From Sulfuriflexus sp. (GTDB lineage Bacteria; Pseudomonadota; Gammaproteobacteria; AKS1): DNA of 53,330 bases. Positions within the stretch are counted from its first letter, which is position 1. Every line of letters starts with the position of its first letter. The notes under the pieces are model-generated. The model worked only from the letters and a program-made list of their open reading frames with translations, searched no databases and had not been told where the DNA came from. Location: contig JAGLUW010000008.1 in NCBI GenBank assembly GCA_023134145.1, forward strand, positions 1-53,330, given 5' to 3'. Below are positions 1 through 7,498 of this stretch, piece by piece. A program made the translations under genes and the position numbers.

Positions 1-1
1 A

Positions 2-523
2 TTTATTGAACAATATGCACCGGCATTTCCTGATCGTCGCGTCACCGCTAAAGACAGCCCTTGTGCAAAATTGCCAGGTACACTTTGTCGCAAATTAGAA
101 GACGAAGTGGTTAATAATATCGAAACAGAAAAATGGGAATTTAGTTCGGTTGAGAATGGTCGGCCAGTACATACTTTGCACTGGATAGATCGTAAGCGAC
201 AATTACCTATTAGAGAATTTTTTGCTGATGGCTCGGCTATTGAAATGTCTTTGCTAGATAACGAAACCATCAATAAACGCAAGGCAGAAAAATGGCGTAT
301 GCAAGTAATGAACGCAGATGGACAACGTACCCAGTTCTTGCAGTGGTATGACCGAGAATTGAAATTAGTGATACGAGAAGAACATCCGGATGGTTATATC
401 CGTGAATTACGCGACATTAAAGTAGGTAAACATAAAAAAAGTTTGTTTACCGTGCCGAAAGATTATGAACGTCGGGTGCAACCACCACGAGCTACCTCAT
501 CGCAGGGGCAGGTTAAACCTTAA
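2..523 (+). CDS. LolA-like / DUF4412-like protein, 5' end outside the window
   Basis: The frame is open to the left edge, so the N-terminus and any signal peptide are missing. The visible 173 residues hold two similar beta-rich units, one beginning KWEFSS and one beginning KWRMQV. Each has a Trp-Tyr/Ile-Asp-Arg stretch followed by PIREFF or VIREEH and an acidic D-G turn. The end, SLFTVPKDYERR, resembles the end of DUF4412 and outer-membrane-lipoprotein-sorting-like domains. That suggests a periplasmic or outer-membrane-facing protein that binds a hydrophobic ligand, but no function is shown. The stop overlaps the next start (TAATG), so the two are translationally coupled and this gene belongs to the downstream cluster. 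The family call is from pattern memory and is tentative. Confidence 0.6.
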   Translation, partial: FIEQYAPAFPDRRVTAKDSPCAKLPGTLCRKLEDEVVNNIETEKWEFSSVENGRPVHTLHWIDRKRQLPIREFFADGSAIEMSLLDNETINKRKAEKWRMQVMNADGQRTQFLQWYDRELKLVIREEHPDGYIRELRDIKVGKHKKSLFTVPKDYERRVQPPRATSSQGQVKP

Positions 524-870
524 TGAGGTTTTTGTTATTGGCTTTGTTGTTGCTGTCAGCGAATCAAGCAATGGCATGGTGGAATACACCTTATGGCTAT
601 GCGACACAACGAGGCGGTTATTGGCCAAATGCATGGCCAGCATACGTGCAGCCACAGCCGCAGCGACAACGTAACAGTTATAGCGGAACAGGTTGGAATA
701 AACGTAACAGTTATAGCGGAACAGGTTGGAATATAAGAGGCTCGATGTCGGAGTCTGGCGAGACACGTTTTATTATGGAGTATCGTGGCAATATTTATAA
801 TGGCCAATTTGGAAATCCTTATGGCCGTCAGTTTAGTAATAACCCGTATTACGGTAGAGGTTGGCGTTAG
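523..870 (+). CDS. Small secreted Gly/Tyr/Trp/Asn-rich protein (sulfur-globule-protein-like?)
   Basis: The 115-residue product has a clear Sec signal peptide (MRFLLLALLLLSANQAMA, cleavage after AMA). The mature part is low-complexity, rich in Trp, Tyr, Gly, Asn, Pro and Arg, with no Cys. Residues about 50-71 are two copies of an 11-residue unit (RNSYSGTGWN plus one residue), encoded by a 33-bp tandem duplication. Composition and size recall sulfur globule envelope proteins, secreted Gly- and aromatic-rich proteins of sulfur oxidisers. I cannot show homology, and a matrix or cell-wall protein is equally possible. It overlaps the upstream stop by one base and ends 4 bases before the ParA gene. 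Confidence 0.6.
   Translation: MRFLLLALLLLSANQAMAWWNTPYGYATQRGGYWPNAWPAYVQPQPQRQRNSYSGTGWNKRNSYSGTGWNIRGSMSESGETRFIMEYRGNIYNGQFGNPYGRQFSNNPYYGRGWR
670..735 (+). repeat. 33-bp tandem duplication inside the secreted Gly/Tyr-rich gene
   Basis: Two adjacent 33-bp units (670-702 and 703-735) differ only in the last codon. Because 33 is a multiple of three the reading frame is kept. The near identity at DNA level points to a recent slippage or duplication event rather than an old protein repeat. Confidence 0.9.
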
Positions 871-874
871 TAAA

Positions 875-1498
875 ATGATTACGGTGGTAGCAAATCTTAA
901 AGGCGGTTCGGGAAAGAGCACGGTTAGTTTTAATCTTGCGATTTGGTTAGCAGAGCAAGGCTTCGAAGTACAAGCATTGGATCTTGACCCGCAATTGACT
1001 TTGCATGATGTTGCTCGAATCCGTAAAGAAGAAGGCCATGAACCAGAATTAAATGTGATTGCGCAAGAAACACCCGATTTTAATACCAGCATTAAGCTTG
1101 AAATGGTTATTGATGTAGGTGCGGCAAATCAAGCGGGAATGCGTGAAGCAATACGAAACGCAGACAGAGTGATAATTCCTGTTCCGCCGAGTCAGCCAGA
1201 TGTTTGGGCAACACAACGATTTTTAAAAACAGTACGAGAAGCGCGAGAAGGTGTGTCTAAAGAATTAGAGATTTATGTTTTTGTTAATCGCGCAGACACT
1301 CATCATGCAGTACGTGAATCAGATGATACCGCGGCAGCTTTAGCGCAATTGCCCGGAATTAAATTATTACCGCAAAGGCTTTACCAGCGAACTATTTATC
1401 GACGTTCGATGAGTGAAGGTCTAGCCGTTTTTGAATTATGGCGTGGCAGCAAAGGGGCGGAAGAATTCGAAACCTTTGCCCGAGCCTTATATCAGTAA
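875..1498 (+). CDS. Short ParA/MinD-family ATPase without ParB
   Basis: A 207-residue P-loop ATPase. The deviant Walker A motif KGGSGKST lies at residues 9-16, with the ParA signature lysine before the two glycines. LDLDPQ and VIDVGAA follow as the A' and switch-II motifs. There is no N-terminal helix-turn-helix, so it belongs with the small ParA proteins that position plasmids, carboxysomes, chemoreceptor arrays or other cargo. No parB-like gene is adjacent. A frame open from 785 would add 30 residues but overlaps the preceding gene. The ATG at 875 starts directly at the conserved first strand (MITVVANLKGG) and sits 4 bases after the previous stop. It lies in the packed cluster with secreted, TPR and DUF302 proteins, so its cargo is probably encoded beside it (inference). 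Confidence 0.88.
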   Translation: MITVVANLKGGSGKSTVSFNLAIWLAEQGFEVQALDLDPQLTLHDVARIRKEEGHEPELNVIAQETPDFNTSIKLEMVIDVGAANQAGMREAIRNADRVIIPVPPSQPDVWATQRFLKTVREAREGVSKELEIYVFVNRADTHHAVRESDDTAAALAQLPGIKLLPQRLYQRTIYRRSMSEGLAVFELWRGSKGAEEFETFARALYQ

Positions 1499-1516
1499 TT
1501 AGGAGAGTGCAGGAAA

Positions 1517-2587
1517 ATGAGTGACGCACAAGACAAGTCATTGCAAGAAGATCCGGAAATGGGAAGTACAGATGCGAGTGAAGAAGTTGTTATGGATGAA
1601 GTAGCCGAAGATCGCTCAGTGAGTAAAAAGAAATCTGGTTTTATAGGTTTCTTAATTACACTTGTACTTTTAAGTGGTGCAGCAGGCGCTGGTTGGTATT
1701 ACCAGTCAATGTGGTTCCCACAAGTTAAAGAGGGTGCTGAACAGATTAAAAGTGGTGCAGAACAGGCCCAATTAAAAGTAGAGTTAAAAGTTCAACAAGC
1801 TCAAGCATGGTTAAATGATTTACTGTCTTTTGGTAAAGGCCGTGATCGAATGGCTGCACCGACGCCAAAGCAAGAGCCAGTTGAAACTACCGCAGAAAGC
1901 AGTAAACCAAATTATGTTATTGCTGCTATTTCTGATCCCAAAGCTGAATTAAAGAGCGATGCGAAAGAAGAAGTCGTTGCAGTAGAGGATAGTGTTGTTA
2001 CTAGCGAGGCTGAACAGAAAGTCGTTGAACCAGTGAATGAAGTTGTTGAGATTATTGCTGAGATTGAAAATGTCGAAGTTACCGAAGCCGAAGAGAAGCC
2101 TGGGGTGGAAGTCGTTGTTATAGAACCTGTTGTAGCAGAAGAATCTACTCTTGTTACAGAGGAAGCAGCCGTTGTTGCAGAGAAAGCATCCGCTCCTACC
2201 GTAGAAAGCAAAACTTTAGTTGTTGCAAGTGAAGTGCCTGCAGTAAAACCACTGCAAGAAATTAAGCGTAACGTTGTTAATCTTGCCGAGGCTAGAAAAG
2301 CTTTTTGGCAAAGAGACTTACCAAAGGCAGAGGCTCTTTATAAGAAACAAATAAACAGTTCTGTAGCAGATGCGGATAGTTGGGGTGAGCTAGGAAATAT
2401 TTATTATTTCCAAGCGAAATGGAAATTAGCGGCAAAAGCTTATACTGAAGCGGCAATTCTTTTATTGAATAAAGGTGATTTTCCTCAAGCGATGTTTTTG
2501 CACTATATCGTGACGGGTCTTGACCCAATTCAGGTAAAACGTATAGATGAACATGTGCAGGCATTGCAGGCACCGTTGAAAGGATAG
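1517..2587 (+). CDS. Membrane-anchored protein with long acidic linker and C-terminal TPR-like domain
   Basis: The 356-residue product has an acidic cytoplasmic N-terminus (1-43), one membrane span (about 44-64, FIGFLITLVLLSGAAGAGWYY), and a coiled-coil-prone Lys/Glu/Gln segment (70-105). A long Val/Glu/Ala-rich linker follows (about 115-250), then a TPR-like domain (about 258-350) with WGELGNIYYFQAKWKLAAKAY. That last domain aligns with most of the next gene's product. A good ribosome-binding site (AGGAGAG) precedes the ATG. Topology suggests TPR repeats held in the periplasm away from the membrane by the linker. The role is unknown; being downstream of a ParA ATPase it could be a partner or cargo adaptor, which is inference. 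Confidence 0.8.
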   Translation: MSDAQDKSLQEDPEMGSTDASEEVVMDEVAEDRSVSKKKSGFIGFLITLVLLSGAAGAGWYYQSMWFPQVKEGAEQIKSGAEQAQLKVELKVQQAQAWLNDLLSFGKGRDRMAAPTPKQEPVETTAESSKPNYVIAAISDPKAELKSDAKEEVVAVEDSVVTSEAEQKVVEPVNEVVEIIAEIENVEVTEAEEKPGVEVVVIEPVVAEESTLVTEEAAVVAEKASAPTVESKTLVVASEVPAVKPLQEIKRNVVNLAEARKAFWQRDLPKAEALYKKQINSSVADADSWGELGNIYYFQAKWKLAAKAYTEAAILLLNKGDFPQAMFLHYIVTGLDPIQVKRIDEHVQALQAPLKG

Positions 2588-2611
2588 GAAAGGGTTAAAG
2601 GAGAGAGAGAA

Positions 2612-3037
2612 ATGTTTAATAAAAATTTAATGTCTATATTTTTTGGTTATCTTGTCGTTGGTGTTGCGGTAGCTTACGTCTTCATTAAAGATGATCAGGT
2701 AGATGCGGTAGCCAATAAGGCTGTTAGCGAGGAAATGTCATTAAGCGAAGCGCGTCAGGCTTATTGGGCGCGAGATATGGCAAAGTCTGAAAGACTTTAT
2801 CGAATCATTACCAGTACCGATGAAACTAATATTAATGCATGGGGTGAATTAGGAAACCTTTATTATATGCAGGCACGCTGGCAAGAAGCCGCACGCGCAT
2901 ATGCCGAAGTGGCCTTAGGTTTGATTGAAAAAGATGATCTGCAACAAGCTGCTTATTTTCATAGTTTAGTTAATCAAATGGATAGGGAGCAATCAGAAAG
3001 AATTAATCAACGCTTACGTAAACTGATTAAATCTTAA
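2612..3037 (+). CDS. Membrane-anchored TPR-like protein, paralogue of the preceding gene
   Basis: The 141-residue product has one N-terminal span (about 6-25) and then a TPR-like domain. It matches the C-terminus of the upstream protein over about 95 residues: EARQAYWARD against EARKAFWQRD, and WGELGNLYYMQARW against WGELGNIYYFQAKW. It lacks the acidic linker. The strong ribosome-binding site AAAGGAGAG precedes the ATG. This looks like a duplication in which one copy kept or gained the long linker. The two may form a hetero-oligomer (inference). Confidence 0.8.
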   Translation: MFNKNLMSIFFGYLVVGVAVAYVFIKDDQVDAVANKAVSEEMSLSEARQAYWARDMAKSERLYRIITSTDETNINAWGELGNLYYMQARWQEAARAYAEVALGLIEKDDLQQAAYFHSLVNQMDREQSERINQRLRKLIKS

Positions 3038-3069
3038 GGACTGTTTGTAGATAACACAGAGGATACGAT

Positions 3070-3657
3070 ATGGGTATTTTAGCTAGACTATTTACACTGA
3101 TTGGTTTTGTTGTTGTTGTCGTTACGCTTGGTTCTGGCGTTTATTTTCAAAAAGAAATTCGTGCTGTACAGCAGTTTGATGAAAAGGCCGCTGAAGTTTA
3201 TTTGAATATGGCAGCGATTATATTGGAAACAGGTAATGCGGCTGAAGCAACTGTTTGGCGAGTGCCACTTGCTGAGGGCGTTAGTGTTGATGATGCTGAA
3301 GAGGCGATGAAGGCCGTCGCGAATGAGTACAACATCAAGAATGTTGGCGAATTACCATTGAGTAAACAAGTTGCATTGATGACGGGCGAAGCCTTTCGCA
3401 CATTAAAAATTTATATGTTTTGTGATCCATTAACAGCAGTGAAAATGCTGGATTACAGTGATGCTTTTTCTGCCTACTTACCATGTCGTGTGGCAATGGT
3501 GGAAGATAAGCAAGGCAAGGTTTGGCTTTATACATTAAATATGGATTTAATGATTCATGGTGGTATACCCTTGCCGGCCGATTTAAAGGTCGAAGCAGAA
3601 AAAGTGAAAGAAACCATGCTGGCGATTATGCATCGCGGTGCGGAAGGTGATTTTTAA
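3070..3657 (+). CDS. DUF302 family membrane-anchored protein
   Basis: The 195-residue protein has an N-terminal hydrophobic segment (about 5-27) and a C-terminal domain with DUF302 character. That domain includes YMFCDPLTAVKMLDYSDAF, LPCRVAMVED and the WLYTLNMD strand at about residues 115-165. DUF302 domains are small alpha/beta folds of unknown biochemical role, often found in sulfur- or metal-related neighbourhoods. Two Cys (in FCDP and LPCR) fall in the domain and could bind a metal or form a disulfide. The gene continues the packed rightward cluster. Confidence 0.75.
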   Translation: MGILARLFTLIGFVVVVVTLGSGVYFQKEIRAVQQFDEKAAEVYLNMAAIILETGNAAEATVWRVPLAEGVSVDDAEEAMKAVANEYNIKNVGELPLSKQVALMTGEAFRTLKIYMFCDPLTAVKMLDYSDAFSAYLPCRVAMVEDKQGKVWLYTLNMDLMIHGGIPLPADLKVEAEKVKETMLAIMHRGAEGDF

Positions 3658-3747
3658 AAATAATAATAGTTTGGTGTAGTAGGGGCTGTTTGTGGAGTGG
3701 AGGTCTGCGCAGTAAATTGTTGATTAAAGTAGGTTTAGGAGTTTGTA

Positions 3748-4254
3748 ATGAGTAATAACGACAATAACGCGATAGACGAAGTATCAGACGCTTCATGTGA
3801 TGTAGGCGATTGCGGTAAGGGCGACTGTGAAAAGTGTCAGGAAGAGGTAACACCCGAATCAAAATCCATGGAAGAATGCATGGGCAAGAGCATGGAGATG
3901 TTGGCGAACACCTTCTCTGCCAGTGCAAAGCGCTGGGAAATGATTGTTTATCCTTCTTTATTCGCGTTTATTTTGTTAGCCGGTTATGGTTTTTACCTGA
4001 TCTATAGTCTGACTCAAGATGCGCACGAGATGATGATAAGTATGAAGGCTGTGTCTAATAACATGGTGGTGATTTCAGAAAGCATGTTGGTTATTTCAAA
4101 AAATACTGATAACCAAACTATTGCGATGCGTGATATGGCTGCGAATATGCACGGTATGAATGGTTCAATGAATCAAATGCGTCAGGATATGTCAGTACTG
4201 AACCACAGCATTTCTCGCCCAATGAATAAGATGAATAGCTTTATGCCGTGGTAA
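3748..4254 (+). CDS. Membrane protein with Cys-cluster N-terminus and Met-rich C-terminus
   Basis: The 168-residue protein has a short N-terminal Cys cluster (C17, C22, C27, C30, spacing CX4CX4CX2C). One membrane span at about 66-88 follows, then a roughly 80-residue tail with about 15 methionines, many one or two residues apart (NMHGMNGSMNQM), plus heptad-like hydrophobic spacing. Met-rich segments outside the membrane and Cys clusters inside it are known ways to bind Cu(I), but a Met-rich coiled coil is also possible. A good ribosome-binding site (TAGGAG) precedes the ATG. It is the last gene before the terminator at 4385. I recognise no family. Confidence 0.7.
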   Translation: MSNNDNNAIDEVSDASCDVGDCGKGDCEKCQEEVTPESKSMEECMGKSMEMLANTFSASAKRWEMIVYPSLFAFILLAGYGFYLIYSLTQDAHEMMISMKAVSNNMVVISESMLVISKNTDNQTIAMRDMAANMHGMNGSMNQMRQDMSVLNHSISRPMNKMNSFMPW

Positions 4255-4384
4255 TAAAAAGAGATTGATGAACGAAGCGGTGTAGGCCGGGCTAGTACAA
4301 GGCTTGGAATTTGCTGCTCATGTTAAGCAAGGAAGTTAACTAGATGGGTATCACGGGTTTAATCAGATCATAATTCATCAATCC

Positions 4385-4416
4385 AAAAAAAAGCCGCTCA
4401 CTGAGCGGCTTTTTTT
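4385..4416. terminator. Bidirectional rho-independent terminator
   Basis: An 8-bp GC-rich stem (AGCCGCTC / GAGCGGCT) with a 3-nt loop is flanked by an A-run and a T-run. It can therefore end both the rightward cluster and the leftward rpsT transcript. Confidence 0.92.
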
Positions 4417-4433
4417 GGTATTGCTTCTAGCAA

Positions 4434-4697
4434 TTACGCCATGCTGCGGACGTGAGTATTAAGACGACTTTTATGACGTGCAGCCTTGTTCTTGTGAACC
4501 AAGCCTTTGCTGACCAAACGGTCAATAGCTGGAACTGCAAGTTTGTAGGCAGCGCTAGCCGCGTCTTTATCATTTGATGCAATCGCCTTAATGACATTTT
4601 TGATGCGCGTACGCATTAATGAACGCATGCTAGCGTTATGCTGACGGTGATTTTCCGCCTGACGAGCGCGTTTTTTTGCTTGTGCTGAATTAGCCAT
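4434..4697 (-). CDS. rpsT: 30S ribosomal protein S20
   Basis: An 87-residue, Lys/Arg-rich, helical protein beginning [15 protein letters not shown], with the conserved [15 protein letters not shown] near its end. Both are diagnostic of S20, which binds 16S rRNA in the small subunit. Length matches the family. It is transcribed leftward, away from murJ, the usual arrangement in gammaproteobacteria. A promoter with perfect -35 lies at 4741-4769 and a shared terminator lies downstream. Confidence 0.98.
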   Translation of the reverse strand: MANSAQAKKRARQAENHRQHNASMRSLMRTRIKNVIKAIASNDKDAASAAYKLAVPAIDRLVSKGLVHKNKAARHKSRLNTHVRSMA

Positions 4698-4740
4698 TGT
4701 TGCCTATCCTGTCTTTGTATCTTGTTCTAGAAAGCGCGTA

Positions 4741-4769
4741 ACTATGCTGATTTTATGTGCATTTGTCAA
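4741..4769 (-). promoter_or_regulatory. rpsT promoter (sigma70 type)
   Basis: On the minus strand, TTGACA (4769-4764) is followed by a 17-base spacer and CATAGT (4746-4741). This lies 44-72 bases upstream of the rpsT ATG. Confidence 0.75.
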
Positions 4770-4882
4770 ATCTGCTTGCATGACCTCAATTTGGGGGAGT
4801 ACAGCGGACGTGCTATGCTACGCATAATGAAAAATGAAACAAAAACAGTTACTTATAACGAATTTGAATCAAGAAACATCGA

Positions 4883-6457
4883 ATGAGCGGTGGTCTCTTT
4901 AAATCTACCGTGGTGGTTGGGGGAAATACTCTCATATCACGAGTGCTCGGTTTGGTTCGAGACATCGTTATTGCACGTTTATTTGGTGCTGGCGCAGGCA
5001 CAGATGCCTTTTTTGTTGCCTTCAAGATACCCAATTTCTTTCGCCGTCTATTCGCTGAGGGCGCATTCTCACAGGCTTTCGTGCCGGTGCTGGCCGAAAC
5101 ACGGGTTACTGATAAGGATGATCTGAGCGAAACCCGTGCCTTGGTGGTGCATACCATTGGTACCTTGGGTGGCGTGTTGGTATTGATTACTTTATTGGCT
5201 GAATTGGCCGCACCGTGGATAATTATTGTCTTTGGGCCGGGTTTTTACCTCGAAGGAGGCGAAAAATACGATCTGACCGTACAAATGCTGCGGATTACCT
5301 TCCCTTATTTACTTCTCATTTCTCTAACCGGCTTGGCTGGCGCAGTACTTAATAGCTTTGGCCGCTTTGCCGTGGCGGCCTTTACGCCGGTTTTGCTGAA
5401 TCTCTGTCTTATTGGCACGGCGGTTTGGTTGTCGCCATTGATGGATGATCCTGTGGTTGGTTTGGCGTGGGGTGTATTTTTAGCTGGCCTGGTACAGTTG
5501 GCTTTCCAACTGCCATTCTTGGCTCGGATCGGTATGTTGGGTTGGCCTCGCTGGGGACGTGCTCACGCAGGGGTGCGTAAAATCATGCGCCTGATGTTGC
5601 CAGTGATTATTGGATCATCCGTGCTGCAAATTAACCTAGTGATCGACACGATTATTGCCTCTTTTCTCTTTACCGGCAGTGTGACTTGGTTGTATTACGC
5701 CGACAGAATGGTGGAGTTTCCACTTGGCGTGTTTGCGATCGCATTGAGCACAGTGATTCTACCGAGCCTGTCACGTCAACATGCAGAAGAGGATTCCGAC
5801 AGCTTTGCTCGTACCTTAGACTGGGCACTGCGCTTGGCTTTAGTGGTTGGCCTGCCCGCAACGCTGGGATTATTCATGCTAGCAGAACCTATTTTGAGCA
5901 GCTTATTCCAGTATGGTGACTTTACCGTTGGCGATGTTGAGATGGCGGCTCTAGCCTTAATGGCTTATGCCGTTGGTTTACCTGCTTTCATCCTTATTAA
6001 AGTGCTCGCGCCAGCTTATTACTCGCGCCAAGATACTAAAACACCTGTAAAAATAGCGATTAAGGCGATGGGGTTGAATGTTACCTTGAATATTTGTTTC
6101 GTTGTGCCGATGGTATACATGGGAATTAATGGCCCTCATGCAGGTTTGGCTTTGGCCACCGGTTTAGCGGCATGGTTGAATGCATGGCTGCTGTGGCGTG
6201 GTTTACAACAACAAGGAATTATTCAAGCGCAGCCAGGTTGGGGCAAATTGTCATGGCAAGTATTGGCAGGTTTATTAGCCATGGCAGGCATTTTACTTTG
6301 GGGTATGGATTCACAAGTGGATTGGTCGACATGGGAATGGCAGCAGCGTGCAGGCCACTTAGTTATGTCGATTTTGGCAGGGGCAGCCATATATCTGATC
6401 GTTTTGCTGCTTTGTGGATTAAGACCCGCAGATTTACGTGCTAAGCGGGCATCTTAA
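4883..6457 (+). CDS. murJ: Lipid II flippase MurJ (MviN)
   Basis: The 524-residue polytopic membrane protein of the MOP superfamily moves lipid II across the inner membrane for peptidoglycan synthesis. The N-terminus (SRVLGLVRDIVIARLFGAG, then DAFFVAFKIPNFFRRLFAEGAF) is the MurJ signature, and about 14 hydrophobic spans follow. Length is normal. It opens the block murJ-ribF-ileS-lspA-fkpB-ispH, an order common in gammaproteobacteria, and is divergent from rpsT. Its ATG follows a weak ribosome-binding site. Confidence 0.97.
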   Translation: MSGGLFKSTVVVGGNTLISRVLGLVRDIVIARLFGAGAGTDAFFVAFKIPNFFRRLFAEGAFSQAFVPVLAETRVTDKDDLSETRALVVHTIGTLGGVLVLITLLAELAAPWIIIVFGPGFYLEGGEKYDLTVQMLRITFPYLLLISLTGLAGAVLNSFGRFAVAAFTPVLLNLCLIGTAVWLSPLMDDPVVGLAWGVFLAGLVQLAFQLPFLARIGMLGWPRWGRAHAGVRKIMRLMLPVIIGSSVLQINLVIDTIIASFLFTGSVTWLYYADRMVEFPLGVFAIALSTVILPSLSRQHAEEDSDSFARTLDWALRLALVVGLPATLGLFMLAEPILSSLFQYGDFTVGDVEMAALALMAYAVGLPAFILIKVLAPAYYSRQDTKTPVKIAIKAMGLNVTLNICFVVPMVYMGINGPHAGLALATGLAAWLNAWLLWRGLQQQGIIQAQPGWGKLSWQVLAGLLAMAGILLWGMDSQVDWSTWEWQQRAGHLVMSILAGAAIYLIVLLLCGLRPADLRAKRAS

Positions 6458-6492
6458 TGCATCTGCCTAGAGCATTTTTTGCACGCGCACCA

Positions 6493-6498
6493 TATAAT
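6493..6498 (+). promoter_or_regulatory. Consensus -10 box upstream of ribF
   Basis: A perfect TATAAT lies 29 bases before the ribF ATG at 6527. No good -35 is seen at the right distance. If used, transcription would begin near 6505, inside the longer open frame from 6479, which supports the ATG at 6527. Confidence 0.5.
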
Positions 6499-6526
6499 AG
6501 AATGTTTCCGGCAAACTAGATTAAAC

Positions 6527-7462
6527 ATGGAATTAATTAGGGGCTTTCATAATTTGCGGTCACGGCATCGTGGCTGTGTTGCGACCATCGGTAATTTTGA
6601 TGGCGTGCATCTTGGCCACCAAACCGTATTAGGTCAGCTTGCTGATAAAGCGGCGGAATTGGGTGTGGCTTCGGTAGTGATTAGTTTCGAGCCGTACCCA
6701 ATGGAATTCTTTGCACCAGATAAGGCGCCAGCAAGATTGACGCGCTTGCGTGAAAAGTTTCGTGCTTTAGCGCGCTACTCAGTAGACAGAATGTTATGCC
6801 TACGATTTGATAAAGTCTTTGCGCAGCAGCCGGCACGTGAGTTTATTGATAAGGTGCTGGTTGAAGGTTTAGGTATTCGTTATTTAGTTGTTGGTGATGA
6901 TTTTCGTTTTGGTCATCAACGCGAAGGTGACTTTGCTTTACTTGAAGAAGTAGGCAAACAGCAAGGCTTTGAAGTAGTGCATCTGCATACGTTTAATATT
7001 GATGCAGGGCGAGTGAGTAGTACACGAGTTAGAGAAGCACTTGCTAGCGGTGATATGGCGACGGCAGAAAAATTATTGGGTCGCCCTTACCGAATGTGTG
7101 GACGGGTAGCGCATGGCGATAAACGTGGGCGCACGATTGGTTTTCCAACGGCGAACATTCATTTGCATCGCCAGAAGACACCCGTAAAAGGTGTCTTTGC
7201 TGTAGAACTATTTGGCATTAAAGGCGAACCAATAGCTGGCGTCGCGAATGTAGGCACAAGGCCAACAGTCGATGGTACGCGAAGTTTATTGGAAATACAT
7301 TTATTCGATTTTGCTGAAGAGATATATGGTGAATATGTGCATGTTGAGTTTGTACATAAATTAAGGGATGAAGCAAAGTTTGATTCCTTTGAGAAATTAA
7401 AAGAACAGATTGATATTGATGCCGAACAGGCACGAGAATATTTCAAGAAACGAAATAATTAA
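6527..7462 (+). CDS. ribF: Bifunctional riboflavin kinase / FAD synthetase
   Basis: The 311-residue enzyme phosphorylates riboflavin to FMN and adenylylates FMN to FAD. The N-terminal FAD synthetase domain has TIGNFDGVHLGHQ (residues 20-32) and the VSSTRVR loop. The C-terminal riboflavin kinase domain has RTIGFPTANI. An open frame from 6479 would add 16 residues, but the ATG at 6527 starts directly at MELIRGF, fits family length and lies downstream of a TATAAT. It sits between murJ and ileS as usual. Confidence 0.96.
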   Translation: MELIRGFHNLRSRHRGCVATIGNFDGVHLGHQTVLGQLADKAAELGVASVVISFEPYPMEFFAPDKAPARLTRLREKFRALARYSVDRMLCLRFDKVFAQQPAREFIDKVLVEGLGIRYLVVGDDFRFGHQREGDFALLEEVGKQQGFEVVHLHTFNIDAGRVSSTRVREALASGDMATAEKLLGRPYRMCGRVAHGDKRGRTIGFPTANIHLHRQKTPVKGVFAVELFGIKGEPIAGVANVGTRPTVDGTRSLLEIHLFDFAEEIYGEYVHVEFVHKLRDEAKFDSFEKLKEQIDIDAEQAREYFKKRNN

Positions 7463-7498
7463 ATTAATGATGAATATTATAGTTGTAAAGAAAATAAC

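Noticed and set aside
523..870. Firm assignment as a sulfur globule protein
   Set aside because: Composition and signal peptide fit, but low-complexity sequences match by chance and no sulfur-oxidation gene is in the window.
785..874. 30-codon N-terminal extension of ParA
   Set aside because: It overlaps the secreted protein gene in another frame, and ParA proteins start close to the first Walker strand.
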